This document shows positions 1 to 8,598 of a stretch of DNA of 64,000 nucleotides, one piece after another. The stretch is taken from contig JAAHFP010000001.1 in NCBI GenBank assembly GCA_010672925.1, forward strand, positions 515,250-579,249. The letters run 5' to 3'. The notes beneath the pieces are model-generated. The model was given only the letters and a program-made list of their open reading frames with translations, was not told the DNA's origin and made no database searches. Made by a program: the position numbers and the translations under genes. Each line of letters starts with the position of its first letter. Position 1 is the stretch's first letter. The stretch comes from Symploca sp. SIO1C2. Lineage in GTDB: Bacteria > Cyanobacteriota > Cyanobacteriia > Cyanobacteriales > Coleofasciculaceae.

Positions 1-23
1 AAACCACTATTAAACCAGTATTT

Positions 24-467
24 ATGCAAAAGCAGTTTCCCTTGACTACTGTAGGAGCACTTGTTGCTAATTCCAGTGGACAAGTCTTGATTGTTAAAAC
101 GACTAAGTGGAAAGGTTCATGGGGTGTGCCTGGTGGTAAAGTGGAATGGGGTGAAACCCTGGAAGCTGCACTTCTAAGAGAGTTTCACGAAGAAGTTGGC
201 TTAGAACTAACTCAGGTGCGCTTTGGATTACTCCAAGAAGCAGTACTAGATTCCCAGTTTGTCAAGGAAGCCCACTTTATCTTGGTTAACTACTATGCCT
301 TTTCTGCTAGGGAAACTATTACCCCTAATGAAGAGATAGAAGAATGGGCGTGGGTAACACCCCAACAGGCTTTAGATTATCCTCTCAACACTTATACCCT
401 TGTGTTGATTGAAGATTATATGCAAAAGCAAGTTGATATTGCAGATTACAATTTAGCTGGGAAATAA
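24..467 (+). CDS. Nudix hydrolase (MutT-like)
   Basis: A 147-residue single-domain Nudix protein. The Nudix box GX5EX7REUXEEXGU is intact: G38, E44, then R52-E53 and E56-E57 with G59-L60. This supports Mg-dependent hydrolysis of a nucleoside diphosphate linked to another moiety. The substrate cannot be read from the sequence. It is the first gene of a plus-strand run, and its TAA stop shares its last A with the ATG of the SDR gene, so the two are probably translationally coupled. The region just upstream lies outside the window, so the promoter is not seen. Confidence 0.9.
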   Translation: MQKQFPLTTVGALVANSSGQVLIVKTTKWKGSWGVPGGKVEWGETLEAALLREFHEEVGLELTQVRFGLLQEAVLDSQFVKEAHFILVNYYAFSARETITPNEEIEEWAWVTPQQALDYPLNTYTLVLIEDYMQKQVDIADYNLAGK

Positions 468-1198
468 TGCTAAAAAAAGCACTAGTAACTGGATCCGCAG
501 TAGGAATTGGCCGTGCGATCGCTCTTAAGCTAGCCAGTAGCGGATTTGATGTGGCATTTCACTACAATCGGAGTGCGGAAGCTGCGAACCAAGCTTGTCA
601 AGAAGCAGCTAACTATGGAGTAAAAGCGATCGCTCTCCAAGCTGATGTTACCAAACCAGAACAAGCCCAATTTTTGGTAGAATCTACAGCGGAGCAGCTG
701 GAGGGTTTATCAGTAGTAGTTAATAATGTGGGCAACTATTTGAGTCAACCTACTAGCCAAACATCAGTAGAAGAGTGGCATTCTGTTATTGATTCCAACC
801 TCAATACTACTTTTTATGTTACCAGTGCTGCCATTCCTCACCTGAAGTCCGCAGGTTGGGGACGCATTGTTAATACCGGTGCAGCTAGTGCTCATAATGT
901 TACTGCCCGTGGTACTAATACAGCTTATATAATCGCTAAAACTGGTATCATTATCTATACTAAGTCTCTGGCTAAAGAGTTAATTAAAGATAACATTACT
1001 GCTAATGTAATTTCCCCAGGCATCGCCGAGAATTCCTTTGAATACGATGCTGATTACCAGAAAGCTATGCCTAAACTACCAGCAAAGCGCCCTGCAACTT
1101 TGTCAGAGATAGCTAATGCTGCTTGTTTTTTTATCAGTACTGAGGCTGATTACATTACAGGACAGGTATTAGAAATTGCTGGCGGTTGGAGTTTGTAG
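467..1198 (+). CDS. SDR-family oxidoreductase (FabG/pteridine-reductase-like)
   Basis: A 243-residue classical short-chain dehydrogenase/reductase. It shows the TGxxxGIG cofactor motif at residues 8-15, the NNVG motif at 86-89, and the catalytic Ser141, Tyr154 and Lys158. The C-terminal IAGG segment is typical of FabG and pteridine reductase-type SDRs. The start overlaps the Nudix stop by one base. Because a dihydropteroate-synthase-like gene follows, a pterin substrate is possible, but 3-oxoacyl-ACP reductase-like activity is equally compatible with the motifs. The family call is firm and the substrate is unknown. Confidence 0.88.
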   Translation: MLKKALVTGSAVGIGRAIALKLASSGFDVAFHYNRSAEAANQACQEAANYGVKAIALQADVTKPEQAQFLVESTAEQLEGLSVVVNNVGNYLSQPTSQTSVEEWHSVIDSNLNTTFYVTSAAIPHLKSAGWGRIVNTGAASAHNVTARGTNTAYIIAKTGIIIYTKSLAKELIKDNITANVISPGIAENSFEYDADYQKAMPKLPAKRPATLSEIANAACFFISTEADYITGQVLEIAGGWSL

Positions 1199-1341
1199 TG
1201 CAAGAAGGCAGAAGGCTCCAAGGGAAGAGAGCTTGTGTGATAAGCTTTTTTAGTACCTATCGTAGGGTGCGTTAGCGGAGCGTAACGCACCACATCAATG
1301 CAGTAGTCTACAAAATTAAACAAGATTCTAGCAAAAGCAAT
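1199..1341. repeat. Intergenic dispersed repeats
   Basis: This gap begins with a short AGAAGGCAGAAGG-type minisatellite and then holds an element beginning TAGTACCTAT near 1251. The element contains the near-palindrome GTGCGTTAGCGGAGCGTAACGCAC. A close copy starts near 41899 and a diverged one near 47137. No gene is seen. The element may interrupt the transcript between the SDR and the pterin-domain gene. Confidence 0.6.
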
Positions 1342-2229
1342 ATGCTGACACTCGAAAATCTCTACGAAATTCATCAACAGTATCAAGATGACCTCAAAGT
1401 AAAAGTTGAAGAATTTACCCTTGGTAACCAGCATTTTGCTTTTAATTCCCAAAAAGCTATTTTAGGAGTAGTCAATCTTTCTAGTGATTCTTGGTATCGG
1501 GAAAGCGTCTGTTTGAGTTCAGAACAAGCTATTCAGCGTGGCATAATGTTAAAGGCGCAAGGAGCCGATTTTGTCGATATTGGTGCTGAATCCACTTTGC
1601 CTAATGCCGAAAGAGTAGAAGATGTGAGGCAACAAAGTAAAATTTTGCCTGTGCTGGAAGCTCTTAACCAAGAAGGGGTTTTAACTTCCATTGAAACCTA
1701 TTACCCTCAAGTTGCCAGAGAATGTCTACGAGTTGGGGCAAATATTATCAATCTCACTGGCTCCCAAGATAATCAGGAAATTTACCAAGAGGTCGCAGAA
1801 TTTGATGCTGGGGTAATTATTTGTTACGTTCAAGGTAAAAACGTCAGAGAAGTTGATGACTTTAACTTTGGCAATGACCCGACAGATTTAATGTACGATT
1901 ACTTTGCCCGAGAGATAGAGTTGGCTACTAAACTTGGTGTGAGGAAAATTTTTGTTGATGCTGGATTAGGTTTCTATTACAAAAATCTTCAAGACAGCGC
2001 CACCCGAATTCGTTTTCAGATGAAAACCTTTTTAAATACTTTTCGTCTCAGGAAGTTAGGTTTTCCAGTGTGTCATGCACTCCCCCATGCTTTTGAATGT
2101 TTTGGGGAAGAAGTAAGAAGTGCTGAACCTTTTTTTGCAGTTCTAGCAGCATTAGGGAAAACTGATTTGTTTAGAACCCATGAAGTACCTAAGATTAAAG
2201 CTGTTTTAGACACTCTTAGTCTATATTAA
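1342..2229 (+). CDS. Divergent dihydropteroate-synthase-like (pterin-binding) protein
   Basis: A 295-residue TIM-barrel protein of the pterin-binding family. Recognisable DHPS landmarks are GVVNLSSDS (usual NVTPDS), DIGAESTLP (usual DIGGESTRP), ETYYPQVA (usual DTYKxxVA), ANIINLTG (usual INDI) and RTHEV (usual RVHDV). Several usually invariant residues differ: the Arg of STRP is Leu, the Asp of the IDT strand is Glu, and the GxSRK lysine motif is absent around the GFPVCHALPH segment. Folate DHPS activity is therefore doubtful, and a related pterin- or methyltransfer-type reaction is more likely. It lies 100 bp before the MurL-like gene in the same direction. Confidence 0.75.
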   Translation: MLTLENLYEIHQQYQDDLKVKVEEFTLGNQHFAFNSQKAILGVVNLSSDSWYRESVCLSSEQAIQRGIMLKAQGADFVDIGAESTLPNAERVEDVRQQSKILPVLEALNQEGVLTSIETYYPQVARECLRVGANIINLTGSQDNQEIYQEVAEFDAGVIICYVQGKNVREVDDFNFGNDPTDLMYDYFAREIELATKLGVRKIFVDAGLGFYYKNLQDSATRIRFQMKTFLNTFRLRKLGFPVCHALPHAFECFGEEVRSAEPFFAVLAALGKTDLFRTHEVPKIKAVLDTLSLY

Positions 2230-2330
2230 ATTAATATAGAAATTTTGGTTTGAGTGAGGTATATCTATCTAATTTCTCTACCTACTCCCAATTCCCAATT
2301 CTCAATTCCCAATTCCCTGAAAAATACATA

Positions 2331-3740
2331 ATGACTTCCAGTTTGACCGATTTCAAGAGTAGGTATCACGAATCCCGTATAGAGTACATGGCAACAGGGA
2401 AATCGCCAACTTGTTCTGTGATTCGCTCAGAAGCACCTTACTGGCAAAATTCCCGACTAATTTTTCCTTTCCTGATAGATAATTGGCAACACGCTTATTA
2501 TCTTGACTTTCCTCCCGAATTTAAAAATACACAACAAAGCCATCCCTCTATCTTAATTGGGATTGCAATGGCTGAAGTTTATCGCCTTTGTGAAATCTGT
2601 ACTCCTGAAGTTGTGCAAGTACCTTGGTACAGTTGTCAGCCATGGGAAGTGGATTGGTGGAATGAGGACATTTACTGGTATCTCCAACAAAAGTTTTATC
2701 TGGAACAATGGAGTTGGGATAAAATGCCTCCCATAGAGTTTTCTCCAGGTAACCAAGACAATTCTTGGTCACCATCAGTGCAAGATTCTTATCTTTTGGC
2801 AGTCAGTGGAGGGAAAGAAAGTACTTTTGCTTTCGAGTGGATGCAGCAAGCTAACCTGATGATGGAGACTTTTACTCTACATCATGCTGGGGGGATACTA
2901 GGAAATAATTGGTTAAAAAAATTTCCAGTATTTGAGCAAATAAAAAAGCGCTCACACCTTTGGGAAGTACTTACTCATCCCCAAGAAGACCCTGCGGAAC
3001 ACTTTGCTTATCAGGGAGTACGCAATGATCCAACCATCACCAATGCTTTGTTCATAATGCTGCTTATTGCAGCACAGCAGGGGCATAAATTTCTGGTTCT
3101 AGCCAATGATAAAAGCTCCAATGAATCTAATGCTACTCATGAGGGACGTAGCGTCAATCACCAAAGTGCTAAGGGTAGTACTTACATCGAACGCTTTAAC
3201 GATTTTTTAGAGCGTAAAGGTTTACCATTTCGCTATGTCAGCATCTGCGAAGAAGTTTACTCGATAGGGACGGTTCACCAATTATCCCTTTGGAATAAAA
3301 ATATCCTGAAAGAGCTTACCTCTTGTAATGAGGCACAGTGGGCTCCCGATTCATCTCGCTGGTGTCGCAGGTGTCCGAAATGTGCTTTCTCATATGCTTT
3401 AATCGAAGCTGTAACAGATTGTAAGTTTGCTATTGATGTGGTAGGAGAAGACTTGTTCAGTGTCAAGGAGCTAGAAGACACTTGGACACGTCTATTCGAT
3501 CCAAACACTGAAAAACCATTTGAATGTGTTGGGGAGAAGCGTGAAACTTTGATGGCATTAGTCAGATGTAAAAAACAGCGTCTTAAGAATGGTGAGCCGT
3601 TGGGTGTTCTGGCTTCAGTTCCCGATGTTGAACTTGACAATTCTTTGTTGATGATATCTCCTCCCCAAAATATTCCTACCCTTCATAAAAATAAACTAGA
3701 TGCTGTTTTGACAAAACTGACCTATGACTATATCAAATAA
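2331..3740 (+). CDS. PP-loop ATP-pyrophosphatase protein, MurL-like
   Basis: A 469-residue protein with a PP-loop SGGKES at residues 159-164, a segment NDKSSNES near 259-266, VNHQSAKG from 275, and a zinc-ligand-like CxxCxxC at C345, C348 and C351. This arrangement resembles MurL, the UDP-MurNAc-L-Ala-L-Glu epimerase, and more distantly QueC. I chose ATG 2331: the longer frame from TTG 2250 would translate an intergenic CAATTCCCAATT-type repeat. The stop overlaps the next gene by 17 bp, so co-translation is likely. No companion MurD2 is visible, so a peptidoglycan role is not established. Assignment as a PP-loop protein is firm; MurL is a best guess. Confidence 0.65.
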   Translation: MTSSLTDFKSRYHESRIEYMATGKSPTCSVIRSEAPYWQNSRLIFPFLIDNWQHAYYLDFPPEFKNTQQSHPSILIGIAMAEVYRLCEICTPEVVQVPWYSCQPWEVDWWNEDIYWYLQQKFYLEQWSWDKMPPIEFSPGNQDNSWSPSVQDSYLLAVSGGKESTFAFEWMQQANLMMETFTLHHAGGILGNNWLKKFPVFEQIKKRSHLWEVLTHPQEDPAEHFAYQGVRNDPTITNALFIMLLIAAQQGHKFLVLANDKSSNESNATHEGRSVNHQSAKGSTYIERFNDFLERKGLPFRYVSICEEVYSIGTVHQLSLWNKNILKELTSCNEAQWAPDSSRWCRRCPKCAFSYALIEAVTDCKFAIDVVGEDLFSVKELEDTWTRLFDPNTEKPFECVGEKRETLMALVRCKKQRLKNGEPLGVLASVPDVELDNSLLMISPPQNIPTLHKNKLDAVLTKLTYDYIK

Positions 3741-4725
3741 ATTAGCAGACAGTCATAAAACTGTTGCTGTCATTGGAGGTGGTCCTGCGGGAATGTCCTG
3801 CGCTCTTTGGTTGAAACAATTAGGTTTGTTTCCTATACTCATCGAAAAAGACCAAAAACTGGGAGGTTTGCAACAGGCAAGTCACTTCCAGAATGTCTGG
3901 TACTTGGGACTATCTGGACATACTGGTTATGAGCTTGCGGACATATTTCAGCAACATATTGTAGCAGAAAATTTGACCATACTCTTCGCTTCTCAGCTAA
4001 AAGGTATCATCAAGGCAGGAGAGTATTTCAAAATTGTTACCAAGTCAGATGAATTTACTGCCAGATCGATGGTGATTGCTACAGGTCAAAGAATTAAGGG
4101 ATACGAGGATATAAAATCAGTTCCAGGAAGTCACGATCTTTTGTCTTCTCAGCGTGTCTGCTTTAACCCTGGTGCTACTCCCTTACTAATCGATAAACTC
4201 GATAAGCAGGTAGTTGGTATAGTGGGTGGTGGCGATAATGGATTAGTCACAGCCATACGCTTAGCCAATACTGCTCAACATATTCATCTGTTCGTTCGCT
4301 CTCAACTGCGAGGATTTGCCCTCAACCAACAAGAGATTTTCAAGCTCATAGAAGCAGGCAAAGTAACTCTGCATCAACTAGCAACTATAGATCAATTTGA
4401 GGTGAGCCAAGAGAATATTAGTATTACTTTTCAAGACGAAAAGCAGCAGCATAACCAGTTAATCTTAGACTATATCTGTTTTCGTATTGGCTTCGCGCCT
4501 AATGCCAAAGATATCGTTCAATTGCTTGAGCAAGGAAAAGTTGGAGCATTGGAACTGAGTCAAGGAGGGTATATCACAACAGATCAATTTCTGCGTACAT
4601 CAATTCCCAATATTTATGCTGCGGGAGATGTCACCAATCCTAGAGACCCCTGTGTGGCAACAGCAGTTGCTCAGGGGGCAATTGCTGCTCGTAGTTTAGA
4701 TGAAGATTTGAAAAATTCTAACTAA
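3724..4725 (+). CDS. Thioredoxin-reductase-like FAD/NAD(P) oxidoreductase lacking CxxC
   Basis: A 333-residue two-dinucleotide-domain flavoprotein. The FAD site GGGPAG lies near residues 18-23, a second nucleotide motif GGGDNG near 168-173, and the C-terminal AAGDV motif near 300. Thioredoxin reductases carry CxxC just before the NAD(P) domain; here that stretch has only one Cys, so it is not a thioredoxin reductase. It is closer to ferredoxin-NADP reductase type 2 or pathway flavoproteins. It overlaps the MurL-like gene and abuts the ABC ATPase with no gap, so it is probably in the same transcript. Confidence 0.8.
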   Translation: MTISNKLADSHKTVAVIGGGPAGMSCALWLKQLGLFPILIEKDQKLGGLQQASHFQNVWYLGLSGHTGYELADIFQQHIVAENLTILFASQLKGIIKAGEYFKIVTKSDEFTARSMVIATGQRIKGYEDIKSVPGSHDLLSSQRVCFNPGATPLLIDKLDKQVVGIVGGGDNGLVTAIRLANTAQHIHLFVRSQLRGFALNQQEIFKLIEAGKVTLHQLATIDQFEVSQENISITFQDEKQQHNQLILDYICFRIGFAPNAKDIVQLLEQGKVGALELSQGGYITTDQFLRTSIPNIYAAGDVTNPRDPCVATAVAQGAIAARSLDEDLKNSN

Positions 4726-5475
4726 ATGTTCATAGAACAAGAGATTGCTGTTCAATTTCAGGATGTCATCTATAGAATAGATAGACGCAACTTGTTATCC
4801 AATCTGAATTTAACCATTCCTCAAGGGGAAGTGCTGGTACTACTAGGGCGTAGTGGCAGTGGTAAAACGACTACCTTAAAATTGATTAATCATCTTTTGA
4901 TGCCGACAGAAGGGCAAGTCATCGTTCAAGGGCGTGCGACCACTGAGTGGGATGCGATTCAACTACGACGACGCATTGGCTATGTAATTCAGGAAATTGG
5001 CTTATTCCCCCATTTTACCGTTGAGCGCAATGTCGGACTTGTCCCTTCCCTAGAAGGGTGGAAACCCAATACCCTCAAGGGGCGAGTACATGAATTATTG
5101 AATTTAGTTGGTTTAGAACCGGATCGATTTGCCCAACGCTATCCTCATCAACTCTCTGGGGGACAAAAACAACGGGTTGGTGTCGCTAGGGCTTTAGCTG
5201 CTGACCCACCTATACTATTAATGGATGAACCCTTTGGTGCTCTTGATCCGATCACCCGTCTGGAATTGCAACAGCAGTTTCGCTATTTACAAACACAACT
5301 GGGGAAAACAGTAATTTTTGTCACCCACGATATTCAAGAAGCCTTCCTCCTTGCTACAAGAGTTGGTTTAATGAGTGAAGGAGAATTGGTAACCTTGGGA
5401 ACAACAGCAGAATTTAAGCGATCGCAACATCCGGAAGCACAACGTTTTATGGCTTGTTTGGAAAGCTATTCCTGA
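4726..5475 (+). CDS. Betaine/osmoprotectant or ergothioneine-type ABC transporter ATPase
   Basis: A 249-residue ABC ATPase with Walker A GRSGSGKTT near residue 42, the LSGGQ signature and Walker B ILLMDEPFGALDP. It resembles OpuCA/OsmV/EgtV-type ATPases but ends before any CBS regulatory domain. The start codon follows directly on the stop of the flavoprotein gene. The partner is the permease-binding-protein fusion that starts 39 bp downstream. It would energise import of a quaternary amine such as glycine betaine, or of ergothioneine. Confidence 0.9.
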   Translation: MFIEQEIAVQFQDVIYRIDRRNLLSNLNLTIPQGEVLVLLGRSGSGKTTTLKLINHLLMPTEGQVIVQGRATTEWDAIQLRRRIGYVIQEIGLFPHFTVERNVGLVPSLEGWKPNTLKGRVHELLNLVGLEPDRFAQRYPHQLSGGQKQRVGVARALAADPPILLMDEPFGALDPITRLELQQQFRYLQTQLGKTVIFVTHDIQEAFLLATRVGLMSEGELVTLGTTAEFKRSQHPEAQRFMACLESYS

Positions 5476-5514
5476 TTTTTTACTTATTACTCTTGCTGAA
5501 ACTAAAAATGAAGA

Positions 5515-7077
5515 GTGATGACCGAATCTTTTGATATGACTAGTTTCTGGCCTCTTTTTGGACTGAAGTCCTACTACAAAGAAATTCTCTTACGCACAGG
5601 GGAACATCTAATCCTAGTCACCATTGCGATTACAATTGCGATCGCTATTGGTCTTCCTCTAGGTATTTTAATCACCCGCAAGCCAAAACTCGCTCAACTT
5701 ATTCTCGGTTTGGCTAATGCGGTTCAAACTATTCCCAGTCTGGCGATATTCGGTTTTCTGATTTCTGTACCATTTTTGGGAGGAATTGGTAAAGTACCGG
5801 CAATTGTTGCCCTGACCCTCTACGCTTTACTCCCCCTAATTCGCAATACTTACACCGGAATAATTAGTATAGATCCTGCTATCCGAGAGGCTGGGCGCGG
5901 TATGGGGATGACAGATAGACAATTGTTGTTCCAAGTAGAAATTCCCCTAGCTTTAGGTATTATTCTCGCTGGAGTGCGAGTCGCAACGGTAATTTCTGTC
6001 GGTATTGCCACTATTGCCGCTGCTATTGGTGGTGGTGGGTTAGGAGTATTTATCTTTCGGGGTATTGCCATCGTTAACAATCAGCTAATTCTCGCCGGTG
6101 CAATTCCAGCAGCGTTAATCGCATTCGGCGCTGATTTTGCTCTTGGTTGGCTGGAAAGGTATCTAACACAACAAAAAACAAGTAACAGAAAGCTTAGTTT
6201 TGTAGGAGTATTAGCTTTATTGCTAGCTGGGTTGTTACTAACGATAGCCTTACTGCAAAATACCCAACCAGCTAAAATTACTATTGGTTCCAAAAATTAC
6301 ACCGAACAAATTATTCTGGGAGAAATTCTAGCCCAACAAATTGAAGCAGAAACTGACCTGAAGGTTAATCGAAGCTTTAATTTAGGAGGAACATTTATCT
6401 GTCATGAAGCTATTAAAGCTGGTCAAATTGACGGTTATGTAGAATATACTGGTACTGCTTTGACCGCGATTCTTCAACAACCGCCCATTACTGACCCCCA
6501 AGAAGTCTATCAACAAGTCCAACAGGTATATAATGACAAGTTCCAATTAGAATTAATGGAACCTTTAGGCTTTGAAAATACCTATGCCTTAATTATACGT
6601 CGTGAAGATGCGGAAAATTTGCAGATTACAACCCTGTCTGAAGCTGCTAAATATGCTCCTCAATGGCAACCAGCATTTGGTTATGAATTTTTGGAGAGGG
6701 AAGATGGGTATCGGGGATTAGCTAAAACTTACGGTTTAAAGTTTAAGAACATTCCTCAAGAGATGGATTTAGGGCTAATGTATAAAGCTTTAGCCCAGAA
6801 GAAAATTGATATAGGTAATGCTACTTCCACCGATGGCTTAATACCTATCCTGGATTTAGTTGTGTTAGAAGATGATAAAAAATATTTTCCTCCTTATGAA
6901 GCTGTGCCCGTGTTTAATCAAAGAACCCTAGATAAATATCCCTACTTAAAAGATACTATCAATCAACTTGCCGGGTTAATTTCCGCAGCAGAAATGCAGC
7001 AAATGAACTATGAGGTTGACAAACAATCTCGCCCTGTTGAGCAAGTTGTGCAAACTTTTTTAAGTTCTCAGAAATGA
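5515..7077 (+). CDS. ABC permease fused to substrate-binding protein (OpuC/EgtU-type)
   Basis: A 520-residue fusion. Residues about 1-250 form a multi-spanning ProW/OpuCB-type permease, and residues about 258-520 form an OpuAC-type substrate-binding domain starting at ITIGSKNYTEQ. This one-chain design is found in osmoprotectant importers and in the EgtU subunit of bacterial ergothioneine importers. An EgtD-like gene 0.5 kb downstream makes an ergothioneine, hercynine or other betaine substrate attractive, but this is inference. Start candidates are GTG 5515 and ATG 5518. With the ATPase it forms a complete two-gene importer. Confidence 0.88.
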   Translation: MMTESFDMTSFWPLFGLKSYYKEILLRTGEHLILVTIAITIAIAIGLPLGILITRKPKLAQLILGLANAVQTIPSLAIFGFLISVPFLGGIGKVPAIVALTLYALLPLIRNTYTGIISIDPAIREAGRGMGMTDRQLLFQVEIPLALGIILAGVRVATVISVGIATIAAAIGGGGLGVFIFRGIAIVNNQLILAGAIPAALIAFGADFALGWLERYLTQQKTSNRKLSFVGVLALLLAGLLLTIALLQNTQPAKITIGSKNYTEQIILGEILAQQIEAETDLKVNRSFNLGGTFICHEAIKAGQIDGYVEYTGTALTAILQQPPITDPQEVYQQVQQVYNDKFQLELMEPLGFENTYALIIRREDAENLQITTLSEAAKYAPQWQPAFGYEFLEREDGYRGLAKTYGLKFKNIPQEMDLGLMYKALAQKKIDIGNATSTDGLIPILDLVVLEDDKKYFPPYEAVPVFNQRTLDKYPYLKDTINQLAGLISAAEMQQMNYEVDKQSRPVEQVVQTFLSSQK

Positions 7078-7140
7078 TTTGGGTATAGCGCTACGCGCAA
7101 TTCAAAATTCAAAATTCAAAATTCAAAAATAAACACTGAT
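7078..7140. repeat. ATTCAAAA octamer repeat
   Basis: The gap after the transporter gene contains about four copies of an ATTCAAAA octamer (about 7099-7127). The same octamer recurs inside cimA near 21249 and near 39925. It is a dispersed microsatellite and no gene is seen. Confidence 0.6.
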
Positions 7141-7308
7141 ATGACAAAAGGGAAAAACTTACAATCTGTCTGGGATAAGATGCCTGAAGAAAGAAGACAG
7201 CATATTCGCGCCAAGGCTACTTCCCTGAAAGAGGAATATCTCACGTTGCAAGAATTGCGGAAGCGGCTCAACCTTGCTCAAGCGGTGATCTTCTTGAGGA
7301 GAAAATAG
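7141..7308 (+). pseudogene. HigA/Xre-type antitoxin fragment
   Basis: A 55-codon frame starting MTKGKNLQSVWDKMPEERR and reaching LTLQELRKRLNLAQA. This matches my recollection of the N-terminus of helix-turn-helix antitoxins related to HigA. The frame then changes to VIFLRRK and stops where the DNA-binding helices should begin, so most of the HTH domain is missing. No toxin gene is adjacent. I read it as a decayed toxin-antitoxin remnant. Confidence 0.6.
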
Positions 7309-7315
7309 AACAGTG

Positions 7316-7555
7316 AATTTGTAGGGGCGGGTTTAGGGATATGATAAGGACATAGACAGTAACTTTAATACAAAACCCGCCCTGTCGATAACCTTGCGGA
7401 AAGTGTGATTGTTGATGGGTTATAAATGTATCCTAGAGGTATGTTTGGACTATGGGAAAATACTGGCAGGGCGGGTTTTGATCCCAATATTCCGGTAAAA
7501 TGGGCTAGGTTATCTCTAAACCCGCCCCTACGAAAAATTGCATCAATAGCCGGTA
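7316..7555. repeat. Composite GGGCGGGTTT repeat (MITE-like)
   Basis: This gap starts with GTAGGGGCGGGTTTAGGGAT and ends with its approximate inverse ATCTCTAAACCCGCCCCTAC. Internal pieces (GGGCGGGTTTTGAT, then CCGGTAAAATGGG) match the 57-bp tandem units at 12541, and a related copy lies at about 23050-23215. It is a dispersed structured repeat with no coding evidence. The reading frame on the minus strand here is repeat translation. Confidence 0.65.
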
Positions 7556-8548
7556 TTAAACCTTTTGACATAGATAAACCCCTTCTTCTTGGTTAGCCCC
7601 TTCCCAGTAATCCAAAACACTAATACCGTAAGTACTGAGTAATTCTTTAATCATCGTAGTTGTATAACGATAGGAGAAAAATAGTCTTATTTTATCCCCA
7701 GATTTCCACTCAATAAGTTCGTTATCTAATTTCAAACTCACATCTTTGGCTAACTCAAAGTAAGCAGCAATTCTGTGAAAATGCTGCTTATGCCCATCGT
7801 CTTCTATCGTAAATTTAATCGTTCCATCCTCTCGCTCAACTCCAGCATCAAGTAAAATAGTAATTAACCACTCTTTGGTTAATTCATTATTATATTGAGG
7901 AAAAATTTTCTCAATACCTTGTAGATAATCTGAACCTGGTGCTAGGTTAGCGCTAAATAGTAATAAATCCCCTTTACCAAGAAAATGACTTAAGATAGGC
8001 AAAATTTCATCAGGAGTAAAGTTGGGAATCATGCCAAAGAAAGTAATAATATTCTTTAGCTCTTTTTCTGGCTCATCGATCAGCAGTATTAAATCATCAG
8101 ACTGCAGTAGATCACAAACAATAGGTTGTACATCTACATCAGGAAAAGCCTTTCTTACTTTCTGAGCAGAAATTATAGAAAGAGATGAACTAACATCAAC
8201 AGGATAATAGGTTAAGGATCTGTTGGCATGAGATATATGGGAAGCCAAAAGCTTATCCTTTTCTCCCCCACCAGAACCTAAGCCAATTAAATTTAAGCTT
8301 AAACTATCATCAGCTAATACTTCTGCTGTTTTCTGAAAGCATTTGTCATAAGCATCAATACAACTTTGGTCTTGTCTGGCAGGAGAGAAGGTTTCGTGAA
8401 TTTTTAACCATTTTTGGCTTTGTTTGACACTGTCGTAGTGAAATTTGTGATTAATTTGTTGAGCAGAAAAGCTAGCCAAATAATCTTGGTAGACTTGACC
8501 TGGAAACTGACTGGGGTGGATGTATATTTTTTCAAATTTGTCTAACAT
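7556..8548 (-). CDS. EgtD-like amino-acid N-alpha-methyltransferase
   Basis: A 330-residue protein of the histidine N-alpha-methyltransferase (EgtD) family. It shows a SAM-binding loop GLGSGGGEKD, the following YYPVDVS strand, and the late FFSYRYT segment that corresponds to a conserved EgtD motif. EgtD trimethylates histidine to hercynine (histidine betaine), the first step to ergothioneine. No EgtB sulfoxide synthase is seen nearby, so the product could be hercynine itself or a betaine of another amino acid. The gene lies between a betaine-type importer and folK, with 50 bp between it and folK. Confidence 0.8.
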   Translation of the reverse strand: MLDKFEKIYIHPSQFPGQVYQDYLASFSAQQINHKFHYDSVKQSQKWLKIHETFSPARQDQSCIDAYDKCFQKTAEVLADDSLSLNLIGLGSGGGEKDKLLASHISHANRSLTYYPVDVSSSLSIISAQKVRKAFPDVDVQPIVCDLLQSDDLILLIDEPEKELKNIITFFGMIPNFTPDEILPILSHFLGKGDLLLFSANLAPGSDYLQGIEKIFPQYNNELTKEWLITILLDAGVEREDGTIKFTIEDDGHKQHFHRIAAYFELAKDVSLKLDNELIEWKSGDKIRLFFSYRYTTTMIKELLSTYGISVLDYWEGANQEEGVYLCQKV

Positions 8549-8598
8549 AAACTAGCTCAGTAGTTATAAACCTTGAGGAAGCGAGTAGAACGAAAACA

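Noticed and set aside
2250-2330. N-terminal extension of the MurL-like protein from TTG 2250
   Set aside because: The added residues translate a CAATTCCCAATT-type intergenic repeat; ATG 2331 is the more plausible start.
3724-4725. Thioredoxin reductase
   Set aside because: The redox-active CxxC motif is absent, so only a thioredoxin-reductase-like flavoprotein is claimed.
7365-7571. 68-codon minus-strand frame
   Set aside because: It is made of the GGGCGGGTTT dispersed repeat and matches copies elsewhere at DNA level. No family signature.
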